Shown one piece after another: positions 15,301-24,187 of a DNA stretch of 31,701 bases (the stretch's first letter is position 1; every line of letters begins with the position of its first letter). The translations under genes were made by a program, and so were the position numbers. The notes below the pieces were generated by a model. It did no database searches. It saw only the letters and a list, made by a program, of their open reading frames with translations, and had not been told where the DNA came from. Source of the stretch: a virus; IMG/VR virus record IMGVR_UViG_3300007514_000044, positions 1 to 31,701 of that record; one strand, written 5' to 3'.

Positions 15301-18300
15301 TATATCCAACTACAACATCAACCCCGCCAACCTTTACAACAAATCTCAATTGATTTACATCGGTAACCTGCTTAGTACCCCAATCATGAGGAGCAAATAC
15401 TTCTCCTAATCGTAGTTGTCTTCGAGAACCTCCACCAGCTTCAACATAAATTGGCATTTTTAATACCTGACGTGGTTTTAATGTTTTACCGTCAACTGTG
15501 GTAATCCCAAATATTTCATCATGAGCTAAATAACTAGCAAGACCTGTTCTTTTTTGAGGTCTCCTTACATTCTCAATAACCTTAGAAGTCCATAATCTAT
15601 TAATCCCAGAAGAAACAGCAACGTTAGAAGTGTTTGCCCCCAACTCTAACATAGTTTGTATTAAAGAAGCATCATCAGAGATAAATCCCCCTGAATCCTG
15701 TTTTTGCCATTTGTATAAAGCTTCAGCTATTTCAGTTCTTGCATCTTGTTGCATTCTCCTTCCAAGACCTATGCCCTCATTGACAACATCTCCCAGCCCC
15801 TGCCATATCTGTGTATAAGACAGAATCTTTCGTGGCATGAGATTTGTAACAGTGTTCCCAGCTGAGACTGTAGTCCCAGGATGGTTGGTAAATCCTATGC
15901 TAATTGATTCTGGGTTAGTAATATCTATAATATTACCCTTAATATCTCCCTTTTTTATTGTGGTCTCCCAAGATGAATCTTCCATTAAATGCTTATCACT
16001 AAACTCCATATCTTTCAGACTCTTGTCTCCTTTTAATGAGCCAAATGTTTTCAAAGAACTTCCAAACGCTATCTGGTCAACACCTAGTTCTAGCATTTTA
16101 GGTTCAAGCCTAGGAGAATAAATGTACCATGTCTTTTGTTGAAGTGCTTCCATTCCATCCGCACTTACATAGGAAATTTTAGGTTTCCATCCATTAATAA
16201 CCTGAGTTCTTGTTGGGTCAAAGACTTGATTTGTTAAAGCAGAATACACCATAGCTTCAGCTTGTGAAATATAAACAGCTGCATTTTTTGTAGACACTGT
16301 GTCGGGATTCCTTTTAGTCCCACCTATTGAATCATACTGAAAACCATCTTCACCTTGACTTATTTCGTTTTTCATAGCCTTAATTGCATCTTTTAAAGGC
16401 TCAGTTTCCCTTGAGACTTCAGCTCCTTTTCCTAAATCTCCAAGAGGAGAGGCTAATTCATGCTCTAGGTCTCTTATAAGACTTCTTCTTAAATCAAATG
16501 CTCCATCTTTAACTTCATCAGCAATCCCTAATATTTTAGTAGATGTTAGTTTTTTCTTAGCGTGTTTTCTTACTATTGGATTGGGGTGATTTTCAGCTAG
16601 GGCACTTAAGGAAACCTTTGAAACAGCAGTCTGATTTTGAGCTTCAAATACCTTAGAATACTTAACCATCTTATCTCCCCAACTTGCAACATGGTCTCCA
16701 TTTATATGTATTCCAAGTTTAGCATTAGGCTTATTAAGACCAAATAATCCTAAGAATTGAACTGGATTCATATGGTTCATATAATAAGCTGCGAACTTTC
16801 TTTCGACATTAACTGCTTCAGTAGATGTCTCCGATAGTGTTTTAAATGCCTGCTCGAAGCCATCCCTAACAACTTTTAAATTCTCTTTTTGCTCTAAACT
16901 TAGAGACTTGCTTTTCATAAGATTGTCTAATTTTGCTAATGTATCTCCATAAAAACTTTTAAAAACATTATGGAAAGCTGGCATTTGACTCTTTGGTATG
17001 TAAAATCCATTTGAGGCAGATACAACCATTGGAACTATTCCACCTTCCCTAGCCGCCTTATGAACTGGCATTATATGTTCATCACTAACATCTCCTCTCT
17101 GTCTAAGAACCTCTAAATCTCCCTCTCTAACAAATGGAGCCTCCATTAGCTGCATTAATTTCTTAGGGTCTTTCATAATAGAATAAATATTAACTTCATT
17201 TCCTTCAATAGCTGTTGTTAATATCTCTCCTAATTCTACACCTTCAGATTTTAACTGGTCAATTAGCTTATGCCTTTGCGTTAACCTTACAGTCTGAGTA
17301 GTTTCAACCCATTTTCCATTTCTATATTTAATAACCTCTCTTCTCGCTTGACCCATCTGACTGTTAATTATATGGTATAAACCATACTCCATAAACTCTT
17401 CCAACCTTTGCGTTTTTTCACTATTTTTAAGATTAGCAGAATTAATCTTGCTAGTTGCAATCTTAATTAATTCATTAAAATGAATGGTATTATCAGCTCC
17501 ACCAGCTTTGAGCTTAGAAATATGAGTCAAGACTGATGAACTCCAAGGAGACTTATCCTTATCTAATCTTATCTCAGGACCGAGAAAATAATAATCAGCG
17601 AGCTCTTGCATCGTTGATTTATGATGTGTCTCTTGAAGTTTTAAATAAGCCTCGGTATCAGTTATTAGAGTAGCACTTTTATCTCTAGAAATAGAATGTA
17701 GGTCTATAAATTTTCTAGCTTCAGTTACTAAATTAATCCATTCACCAACACCTTTATTTTTCTCATTAAACGAACCTATTAACTCATCTAAGCTCTGCTC
17801 CGTTGTCATTTTATTTTTACCAGTTGCGCTAAGAAGTTGATTCCTTAAGTGATTATAATACATCCAAGCCTCTGGTCGTGTATTAATATGCTGACCAGCC
17901 TGGTATATATCATTTAGAATATTAATCATTTCATAGTCAGGCTTTTGTATTTCAAATATAGCTCTTTTCAAAGCAGAAGAACCTTCAGCCCCAAGAATAG
18001 ACTCTATATTGACAGTTCCTCCCCCTTCTCCTCTCTCTGATATAGCAGCTTCTATATCTGACCTAAGAGCTTTAACAATTTTTCTGCCCTCTTTTACTAT
18101 TTCCGAACCTGCTCTATCACCGCCATATTTAACATTAACTATTCTCTCAATCATATTAACAGCTTCATCTACCCTAGCCGTATTTGCTTCTGCATCTGCC
18201 CCAAAAACGGCAAAGTCCCTAAGAGCCAATTGTAAATCATCTATAACTTTATCGAAATGATTCATCTCAATTTTTTCTCTTAGATTATTTGATAATCTTC

Positions 18301-21300
18301 TAACGCTTTCCGAAGTTTGAGTCCACCAAACATCAGGAATCATTCTATGCATTCGCTTAATTGAATCAACGCTAATTTCAGGATTCCCAGGTTGAGCATC
18401 TACGTATTCAATACTTCCACCTAAATTGCCAACGTATCCCTCAGTAGCCTTCTTATACATTTCAACAACTTCTGTTCTCTCTTTATCCGTTAGCTTTATT
18501 CCCATACTTTCTTCTTGGCTAAGAAAATAATCATTTAATCCTTTTGCGCTCATAACCTGAATCTTATTTCCATGACGTATTCCAAGACCCATACTTTGTA
18601 TTTCAGAAAGAACGTGAATCTTAGAAGCATCGTGATGCCTTCCAAGTTCATGTGCATACCATCTTTGCTTTACGCCTATCGCTAAAGGTGACATCTCAGG
18701 ACCAGTTTCAAGATTGCCTTTATCTATTGAGTCTCTTAAATCCCCAAGCTTTGATAAATCTATTTTAGGAGATTCTTTTGCGGTTATGGAATCTGAGACT
18801 GGAGTCTTGCCGATAGAAACTAAATCATGCAATAATTTAAGAGTTTTTATATCAGCTGCATGCTTTTGACTATTTGACTCAACGTCTTTACCCTTTCCAT
18901 CTGTAAGCTTTGATTCAATTATTTTCCAAGAAGGAACCGTGTCAGTTAAGTCTCCAAACAAAACGTTAATAATTTTTCTAATACTACTCTCGTATTGCGT
19001 TAGATTTTCAGCCCCACCTAGAATCCTTAACCAAGAATTCTCTATCCTCGCGGCGCTTCCCATATTAATAGATGACATCATCGCAGGTGAAAACATATCT
19101 ACAGGGTTCGCATCAGCGAATTCAGCAAACATCTCTTTAGAGTATATCTCCTCTATTTTTGTCTTCTCTTCTTGTATAATTTTATCAACTTTTTTCTCAT
19201 CCTCTTTTCTCCACTCCCACTTCTGACCTTCCTTTGGCTCTTCTCCTATTCCATATAAATTATTAATTCTTTTTCGCAACTGAATTAATTTTCTAATATT
19301 AAGACTAGTCGCATCAGGCTGAGTATCACCCATAAGTGGTAATTGAAGTCTAGTTATATCATCCGAACTATTATCTACATAAGGATAATCTACTCCCAAC
19401 TCTTCCTTAAGTCTAGTCTGAACATTCTTTAAAAATTCTTTTATTTGAGTTGTTACTTGATTTCCCATTGATATCTCTAAATGAGTATCAAGCTTACCTC
19501 TACCCGCATCATGGTATCGAACCATCTTCCCGTTTTCATTTGGAAATTCTGTGTTACCCAACTTAGTATTAAGCTCTGCTCTTAGCTCTTGGGACAAATG
19601 CTCTATCTTAAAAGGTTTGTAATTAGGGTCTAAGCCTGACTTCATAGACTCAATCATGTTATAGTACTCCACAAGAGCTTCTATATGAGGTTCAGAAACC
19701 CTATCAATAGGAACATATTCTAACTTCTTTCCATGTTCGTCAACAGGTTCACCGTTTTTATTAAACTTTACACTTTCAGTATACTTTCTAATAGTATCCA
19801 TAAATGGTTTGAGAGCGGCGTTTGAAGAAAGAGTTGCTCCCTGCAATTGAGTTATAGCCTCTACCTCATTCCACATCAGCCATTTACTCAAATCCATACC
19901 ATTTTTATCTTTTGGCTTTAGACCTGTTATATGGAATAGTTCATAATAATCATTAAGGTTTGTTCTATCTTCTTTTCCATGATTCCACTCACCTTTCATT
20001 CTTGTGAAATAAGCACCAATCATTAAGTGAGTCAACAATTCTTCTGGAGGTATCCTAGCCCACATTCCATCCTTAAACATCTCAACATTGTTAGCAGCTG
20101 CACCCATAACCATCCTAGGAAGAGAGCCCCTTATAGTTCCAATATCCTTTATCCATTCCTTACCCCATTTTCTAAATCCTTTACTACCAAATGCTCTAAT
20201 TTGCTCTGCTAATTCAACCTTATTTTCGTGAGAAAGTTTGTCCATTTGATGCTTGAAAGAGCCCTTTCCCCACTCTACAACTTTCCCACTGCTTAACACA
20301 AATGTGTGACCCTTTAATAGATTAGAGCCTGCCTTTTCACCTCCATACATAATACCTAAATATTTAGTCAAAGCATTTTCATCCATCTTCTTATAATTAA
20401 CATTATTCCACAATCTTATAAATCTTCCACCCTCTCGAAGTGTTCTTTGACCTCCTCCTCCAAAGTATCTAATGGCTGGGAATGCTAAAGATAAATAAAG
20501 AGAATGCTTTAGAGTGCTACCCCAGTCCATATCCTCACCAGACTTTTTAGCCTCAACCTTACCAGCTAAAGAGTTATACGATGTAAGTAGAACCATGTCT
20601 TGAGCTGCCATTCCAACATATTTATTCAGACCTTGCCTAAATTTTGTTTGATTGACTCCACCCATTCCTTTGGCAACCCATCTAGAAATAGAATTAATAT
20701 GGTCACCATTCTGTACTCCATTTCTAAAGTATCCAGCTATTTGTCTTGTTAAAGCTTTGTTCCCAGATGTTACACCAGCATCTGTTAGGGCTTGACTAAT
20801 GGCTGGGTTGATAAATTCTTCTATGCTATCTAACGACTTTGTATCAGCTCTGCCTTTAGCTGCTATAGCTGCAGCTTTTTGTTTCATTAATTTTTCTTTA
20901 AAAGTTCCTCTTATCGCATTTGAAACTGAAGCTGCTTGCTTTGAGGTAAGACCTTTCTTAACTCCCAACTCAGAAAGACCCTCAACCCCTAACTTATCTA
21001 AGGTAGTTTTTACGGCAGTATCTGCTGACCTTGAGAAGACTTGACTTGTGCCCTTTCCTGTGAGGACACCAACACCCTTACTGAATCCTTTAGCCATTCT
21101 ACCAAAAGCACCATAAGGATTAACTAAACCTGCGACCTCACCAATCGCCGCAGCTATTCTTTCGTTAGTATCTTTCTCTTCCCATTTTCTACCATACTTC
21201 TTTTCTAATTCAGTATCAGTAGTAAGGCTTAAAACTCCAGCTGTTGATGCGTCAACGGCATGCCATAGACCTGTTCCTATTGCATCAGCTAAACTAGCCT

Positions 21301-21439
21301 TTCTCTTAAATGTTGGGTCAATAGAAGTTAGCTCACTCCTACGCTCATCTATTATTTTGGCTAAGTCTGTGTCTGAAGCCTGGATTCCTTGCGCCTCAAA
21401 ATGACGCCTGAGTCTTTGTGTTAATAAGTCTTGTGGCAT
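12356..21439 (-). CDS. Giant protein with single-chain double-psi-barrel RNA polymerase motifs; candidate virion RNA polymerase
   Basis: This 3027-residue protein fills almost a third of the window. Two segments match the catalytic halves of YonO/crAss-like polymerases. LELGVDQIAFGSSLK ends at K1797 and resembles the beta-like barrel with its active lysine. AIPRKSADMVINRVRDI (2129-2145), then HQRDFDADHFYTF (D2168, D2170, D2172), resembles the beta-prime barrel whose three aspartates bind catalytic Mg2+. Downstream, AIKNALFQ and ARRRQIGTLIG (about 2241-2251) fit the helix and trigger-loop region. The first ~1500 residues are helical and unassigned, with a hydrophobic stretch near residues 90-115. 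It starts in TAATG overlap with the upstream gene and lacks a clear SD, suggesting coupling. No lysozyme motif was seen. Role: transcription of early phage genes after ejection (inferred). Confidence 0.7.
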   Translation of the reverse strand: MPQDLLTQRLRRHFEAQGIQASDTDLAKIIDERRSELTSIDPTFKRKASLADAIGTGLWHAVDASTAGVLSLTTDTELEKKYGRKWEEKDTNERIAAAIGEVAGLVNPYGAFGRMAKGFSKGVGVLTGKGTSQVFSRSADTAVKTTLDKLGVEGLSELGVKKGLTSKQAASVSNAIRGTFKEKLMKQKAAAIAAKGRADTKSLDSIEEFINPAISQALTDAGVTSGNKALTRQIAGYFRNGVQNGDHINSISRWVAKGMGGVNQTKFRQGLNKYVGMAAQDMVLLTSYNSLAGKVEAKKSGEDMDWGSTLKHSLYLSLAFPAIRYFGGGGQRTLREGGRFIRLWNNVNYKKMDENALTKYLGIMYGGEKAGSNLLKGHTFVLSSGKVVEWGKGSFKHQMDKLSHENKVELAEQIRAFGSKGFRKWGKEWIKDIGTIRGSLPRMVMGAAANNVEMFKDGMWARIPPEELLTHLMIGAYFTRMKGEWNHGKEDRTNLNDYYELFHITGLKPKDKNGMDLSKWLMWNEVEAITQLQGATLSSNAALKPFMDTIRKYTESVKFNKNGEPVDEHGKKLEYVPIDRVSEPHIEALVEYYNMIESMKSGLDPNYKPFKIEHLSQELRAELNTKLGNTEFPNENGKMVRYHDAGRGKLDTHLEISMGNQVTTQIKEFLKNVQTRLKEELGVDYPYVDNSSDDITRLQLPLMGDTQPDATSLNIRKLIQLRKRINNLYGIGEEPKEGQKWEWRKEDEKKVDKIIQEEKTKIEEIYSKEMFAEFADANPVDMFSPAMMSSINMGSAARIENSWLRILGGAENLTQYESSIRKIINVLFGDLTDTVPSWKIIESKLTDGKGKDVESNSQKHAADIKTLKLLHDLVSIGKTPVSDSITAKESPKIDLSKLGDLRDSIDKGNLETGPEMSPLAIGVKQRWYAHELGRHHDASKIHVLSEIQSMGLGIRHGNKIQVMSAKGLNDYFLSQEESMGIKLTDKERTEVVEMYKKATEGYVGNLGGSIEYVDAQPGNPEISVDSIKRMHRMIPDVWWTQTSESVRRLSNNLREKIEMNHFDKVIDDLQLALRDFAVFGADAEANTARVDEAVNMIERIVNVKYGGDRAGSEIVKEGRKIVKALRSDIEAAISERGEGGGTVNIESILGAEGSSALKRAIFEIQKPDYEMINILNDIYQAGQHINTRPEAWMYYNHLRNQLLSATGKNKMTTEQSLDELIGSFNEKNKGVGEWINLVTEARKFIDLHSISRDKSATLITDTEAYLKLQETHHKSTMQELADYYFLGPEIRLDKDKSPWSSSVLTHISKLKAGGADNTIHFNELIKIATSKINSANLKNSEKTQRLEEFMEYGLYHIINSQMGQARREVIKYRNGKWVETTQTVRLTQRHKLIDQLKSEGVELGEILTTAIEGNEVNIYSIMKDPKKLMQLMEAPFVREGDLEVLRQRGDVSDEHIMPVHKAAREGGIVPMVVSASNGFYIPKSQMPAFHNVFKSFYGDTLAKLDNLMKSKSLSLEQKENLKVVRDGFEQAFKTLSETSTEAVNVERKFAAYYMNHMNPVQFLGLFGLNKPNAKLGIHINGDHVASWGDKMVKYSKVFEAQNQTAVSKVSLSALAENHPNPIVRKHAKKKLTSTKILGIADEVKDGAFDLRRSLIRDLEHELASPLGDLGKGAEVSRETEPLKDAIKAMKNEISQGEDGFQYDSIGGTKRNPDTVSTKNAAVYISQAEAMVYSALTNQVFDPTRTQVINGWKPKISYVSADGMEALQQKTWYIYSPRLEPKMLELGVDQIAFGSSLKTFGSLKGDKSLKDMEFSDKHLMEDSSWETTIKKGDIKGNIIDITNPESISIGFTNHPGTTVSAGNTVTNLMPRKILSYTQIWQGLGDVVNEGIGLGRRMQQDARTEIAEALYKWQKQDSGGFISDDASLIQTMLELGANTSNVAVSSGINRLWTSKVIENVRRPQKRTGLASYLAHDEIFGITTVDGKTLKPRQVLKMPIYVEAGGGSRRQLRLGEVFAPHDWGTKQVTDVNQLRFVVKVGGVDVVVGYNNANLYREKMKGDEWVHIDPTDGRGDLENLPKNWNKNYDSEIMKAKGVIDNIQNRIGEDVFLISDVVSALKGSGVDVAINTLAIPRKSADMVINRVRDIVSKEYGNNWISNDYETAVVHQRDFDADHFYTFNDLPMQAIKNALFQTAQIRDYPTMDRHKPDINPFGFNFDRSVSSGAAGEKGIKSVGDYMASIEARRRQIGTLIGLNQPLTWMNNLGLELRIDGVDGSKGFQAFNFIMSPENINRTLNLNHRVGTTGQNTVDFFGGKSSMLGDINFRALLFGDGQSTSKLPFQHSSITEHGKAMELSTLHPEIQVDILQAISRRLQGASRIFNDVHEGGKKRNVTIQDIQDTHRSIQAFFNSPSKTIFLDLVRKYQGGGAEQQTKLREVIRFFYGQNKEAGIVESMDEFKAMGKLMKLIKKGRGIPEPEEVIKLTTGSKNIETRSQERWESNNSGFAVRRMFEGSDAFRNPEMVEGLPEGITNPKNKFTPEDMANNIFEATVLLKAFGVNRDSREAFGREIVDEMIPSIMRTDGNEIYQSMMTDATLHVLNSRLAIAMSRKAFLEGARFPNKEELSRATDELNTLDLAIATVKESKIRNQIIGTTTTVEGKDTVVKLDTKNYKYKKNIKEYKNTDKYNDQFIYSLPKDVGDITSAKLAAGDALNFVGVVRKGESIKGLSKNRDYLVLNKPMEAVPLTKVDAVQGISWLNATRYVSPDVIAMRTGQQGLDVADAIQTVKRNILKNFGRAMTSNKEAPAESGRIWETERAFAYNEIGKLMDRFIEGKIVEGQIRGGDHQETIDTINDLSLLLLMPDPVVKASLDVKDQGIPFFRINKRLHKHVFGWLNENGYLRDSMVSDALKYASEFESYLLGYEVQPDAAAIKGGLEGRVSQWDMHQKRFGPMWSTVMKLSPSPFRPYVEMAYERKGLKVPYKYTKGTLWGSDSRETGYMFWSKKNNMNEYLRRELNETSYNQTTGAACRN

Positions 21440-23385
21440 TATTTACTTAAACTATCGAAGAAATCATCTTCATCTTGTTTCTTAGTTCGATAAACATCAT
21501 ATAAACCATGACCTTTAAGTATGGTGTTTTTCAATATACCGATATTAGAAAGAGATTCCTTAAGTTTATCTCTTTGATAATCTCCACCTCTCCAATCCCA
21601 ATAATCAGGACCGTCTCCAGCTGTGTACTCCCAATCTATATTGTTATTTTGCCCTTCCTCTGCTAGAAATTTCTTAGTATTAGCATCCACCTGATTCCAA
21701 AAGCTTGGGTCTCTGAGATATTCAGCGAATTTGTTATACTTTGGATTAAACCAATTGCCGACCCATGCATCATTATCTTTATCTCCAACTCCAATCTTAG
21801 AGCCCATTTTGAAATCTTTACCAGTCCCCCTTAGGTTATCTACGAAGTGTTCAGCCTCTAACTCAGCTAGACCCGCAGACTTTCCTTGAGACCTTGCCCT
21901 ATCTTTATAATAATCTTTCATAGTTGTCAATAGGATAGTCATAGCCCCTGAAGATTTTGAAGCCTTTTGTAAATCTGTATGAACTTGGTCTAAAAAAGCC
22001 TGACGAGAAATATCTGTCGAAGCTTCATACCCAGATAGTGTAGATAAATTCTGATAATGACTTCCCCCTGCTCCCCCAGCTCCACTTACTGATTTCGCAA
22101 AGTCAGCTAACATCTGTTTTGTCTTTTGATGTTTCTCAAAAAGAGCTTTATTTGTTATATCTGGAGTCACAGGTGAAGTATCTCTTTGAAATAAATACCT
22201 TTGCTTCCATATTTCATCAGGGTCTGTTATCAAGTTTCCCTTGTCATCCTTATACTCTGGGGTAAATTTCTCATTCCATTCAGCATCGAGATTTGCAATA
22301 ACTTCATTGTTCTTAGTAACAGAATCTAATATACTCTCAAAAGCATCTGATTTAAAATATGTGTCCCCCTCGGTTGCTTCTTTAGCTGGTATCTTTATAT
22401 CACCAACTTTTTTACCTTCTGGGATTTTATCCCCCTCTTTATAAAGAACCGCATCAACCGCAGGTAATGTCGCTCTATCCCACGCTCCTGGGGGAATAAA
22501 CCCAATAGCTTCTAGAAATTGCATTTGTTTCTTAGCCATATCTCCAACAGCTGTTGCTCCGTATGGATTGTCTTTCTGTATTTTATATAATTCTTCTATC
22601 TCTCTAAGCATAGATTCCATACCGCCCTTACCTGCCACTGGGTCTGTTTGGTAGTTTACTATTGTATCAAATAATTGACTAGCTAAAACAGTTTGACCAT
22701 CTCCTATAATTTCCTCAGCTAAATCAGTAAATTGCTCTTTATAAACAGATGCATTCTCTCCAAGATTTTGAAAATTAAATTTTGAGGTTAACATATGAAA
22801 TGCATCCATCTTATTTCTATCAGCCTGAGCCTTCCCCATATTCACATTTTCATTAAATGTTTGCATAGCGTGTGAACGAGCTGCTGCTTTCTCAGCCTCT
22901 TCTTGCATTGCTCTATCGTGAGCGTATCCCATGCCAGCTCTGTGAATAGCCCCCTCTTCAACCATCTTAGTTCTCGCAGTAGCGGCTTCTTCTTTAAATT
23001 CTGTCAGCTCTCTTTCATGCTCATATCCCGATTCGTATTTAGATTTGTCATGAAGTTGCCTAGCCTCTTCTATTTCTTTGTCAAATCTGAAACCAGCTTC
23101 AGTTAGCAACCTTTCTTGAGTTGACTCATAAACAATCCTATCCATTTCTCTATCAGCTTCAACATCTAACTCTAAAGCTCTTTGTAGGTCATCTATATAA
23201 TCCCTAGTTAGAGTAAAACCTCTTTCTCTTTCGCCTTCCATAGCCTCAAAGTCAAGTCTTTGCTCTTGCATTTCTACTTGAGTTCCAAGCTCTAGCTGTC
23301 TGAGTGCTCTGTCTAATTCTCTTTGTTGATGTTTTTCTTGTACATCAAGACCTTGTTGTAATATTGATAATAATTGACTTGCCAT
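21439..23385 (-). CDS. Long coiled-coil virion protein, likely internal/ejection protein
   Basis: This 648-residue protein is, for roughly its first 190 residues, almost pure charged helix (EKHQQRELDRALRQLELG, DVEADREMDRIVYESTQERL, GYEHERELTEFKEE). That predicts a long coiled coil. The remainder is mixed and includes a Gly-rich stretch (SGAGGAGGS) near residue 440 and an acidic, Trp-rich C-terminal part (PDYWDWRGGDY). Coiled-coil proteins of this size next to a Gly/Ala-rich membrane-active protein match the gp14-gp15-gp16 internal core arrangement of T7-like phages. It starts one base after the preceding gene's stop, with no good SD, so coupling is likely. No enzymatic motif. Confidence 0.6.
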   Translation of the reverse strand: MASQLLSILQQGLDVQEKHQQRELDRALRQLELGTQVEMQEQRLDFEAMEGERERGFTLTRDYIDDLQRALELDVEADREMDRIVYESTQERLLTEAGFRFDKEIEEARQLHDKSKYESGYEHERELTEFKEEAATARTKMVEEGAIHRAGMGYAHDRAMQEEAEKAAARSHAMQTFNENVNMGKAQADRNKMDAFHMLTSKFNFQNLGENASVYKEQFTDLAEEIIGDGQTVLASQLFDTIVNYQTDPVAGKGGMESMLREIEELYKIQKDNPYGATAVGDMAKKQMQFLEAIGFIPPGAWDRATLPAVDAVLYKEGDKIPEGKKVGDIKIPAKEATEGDTYFKSDAFESILDSVTKNNEVIANLDAEWNEKFTPEYKDDKGNLITDPDEIWKQRYLFQRDTSPVTPDITNKALFEKHQKTKQMLADFAKSVSGAGGAGGSHYQNLSTLSGYEASTDISRQAFLDQVHTDLQKASKSSGAMTILLTTMKDYYKDRARSQGKSAGLAELEAEHFVDNLRGTGKDFKMGSKIGVGDKDNDAWVGNWFNPKYNKFAEYLRDPSFWNQVDANTKKFLAEEGQNNNIDWEYTAGDGPDYWDWRGGDYQRDKLKESLSNIGILKNTILKGHGLYDVYRTKKQDEDDFFDSLSK

Positions 23386-23386
23386 A

Positions 23387-24187
23387 CTAACCCACTATAT
23401 TTTGATACCATTTTGTTTTAAGATTTCTTCTAGAAGCTTTCATTTCTGCTATCTGTTTATTGGTTTGGTCTATAAAACTTTCATATTGACCTTCAAACTT
23501 AGCCTTACCGTGCTCATATATCCTCGCCATAGAATCGGATGATAATAATCCTGCTTCTAATTCTGTCTCCTCTGCGAATTTTATATCAGTTTCTACCTCA
23601 CCTGACCTTAGTCCCCCTGTAGCAGCAACTGCCTTTTCTCCCTTACTTGCAATAGCTTGAAGATTTGCTTCAGATTTAAAACCACCCTGAAGCATTCCAA
23701 TGTCTCTATTTTCTTCAGCAACTTCTATTTGAGCATCTTTCATTTCACCAGCGGCGACTTGAGCTTCTTCAGTAGATTCTATTTGCCTTCCAATAGCAGC
23801 GTGTTGTTGTTGTGCTTGCTTTGTTCTATTTAAAGTTCCACCAATCATTTGAACTGCTCCTAAAGCTGCCCCAATTGGATTAGCCTTAACAGCCATTCCT
23901 ATAGCTGAACTTCCTATCTTTGAACCTAATCCCTTTAATAAAGAACCTGCCACCTGACCAACTCCACCCAAACCAGCCGAAGGGGCTCCACCTGGAAGTA
24001 GGCTTGTTAAAGTGTTACCTAAATCTCCCATATTAAAAGGGCTTTGATATCCTTGAACTTGAGGTAATCCTACCTCATCCACCTGGTTACCTGTCCAAAG
24101 ATTGCCAGCCCCGCCGCCCATCTGTCTAAATTGTGGTCTAGTCCATGGCTGTGTATATTGTTGTAAATTTTGACCTGGTTGTAACAT
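23387..24187 (-). CDS. Gly/Ala-rich virion protein, gp14-like candidate
   Basis: I prefer the ATG at 24187 over a TTG at 24214, because the ATG forms TAATG with the preceding stop. The 266-residue protein has a Gln/Pro-rich start (MLQPGQNLQQYTQPWTRP), then a Gly/Ala-rich, weakly hydrophobic segment (GSSAIGMAVKANPIGAALG, about residues 92-110), followed by a helical coiled-coil half. This build is typical of small phage ejection proteins that insert into membranes, such as T7 gp14 and P22 gp7. The assignment rests on composition and position only. Confidence 0.6.
   Translation of the reverse strand: MLQPGQNLQQYTQPWTRPQFRQMGGGAGNLWTGNQVDEVGLPQVQGYQSPFNMGDLGNTLTSLLPGGAPSAGLGGVGQVAGSLLKGLGSKIGSSAIGMAVKANPIGAALGAVQMIGGTLNRTKQAQQQHAAIGRQIESTEEAQVAAGEMKDAQIEVAEENRDIGMLQGGFKSEANLQAIASKGEKAVAATGGLRSGEVETDIKFAEETELEAGLLSSDSMARIYEHGKAKFEGQYESFIDQTNKQIAEMKASRRNLKTKWYQNIVG

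Noticed and set aside
18560-18720. AHELGRHHD segment in the giant protein as a zinc protease motif
   Set aside because: The spacing is H-E-x-x-x-H, not HExxH, and no third ligand is evident.
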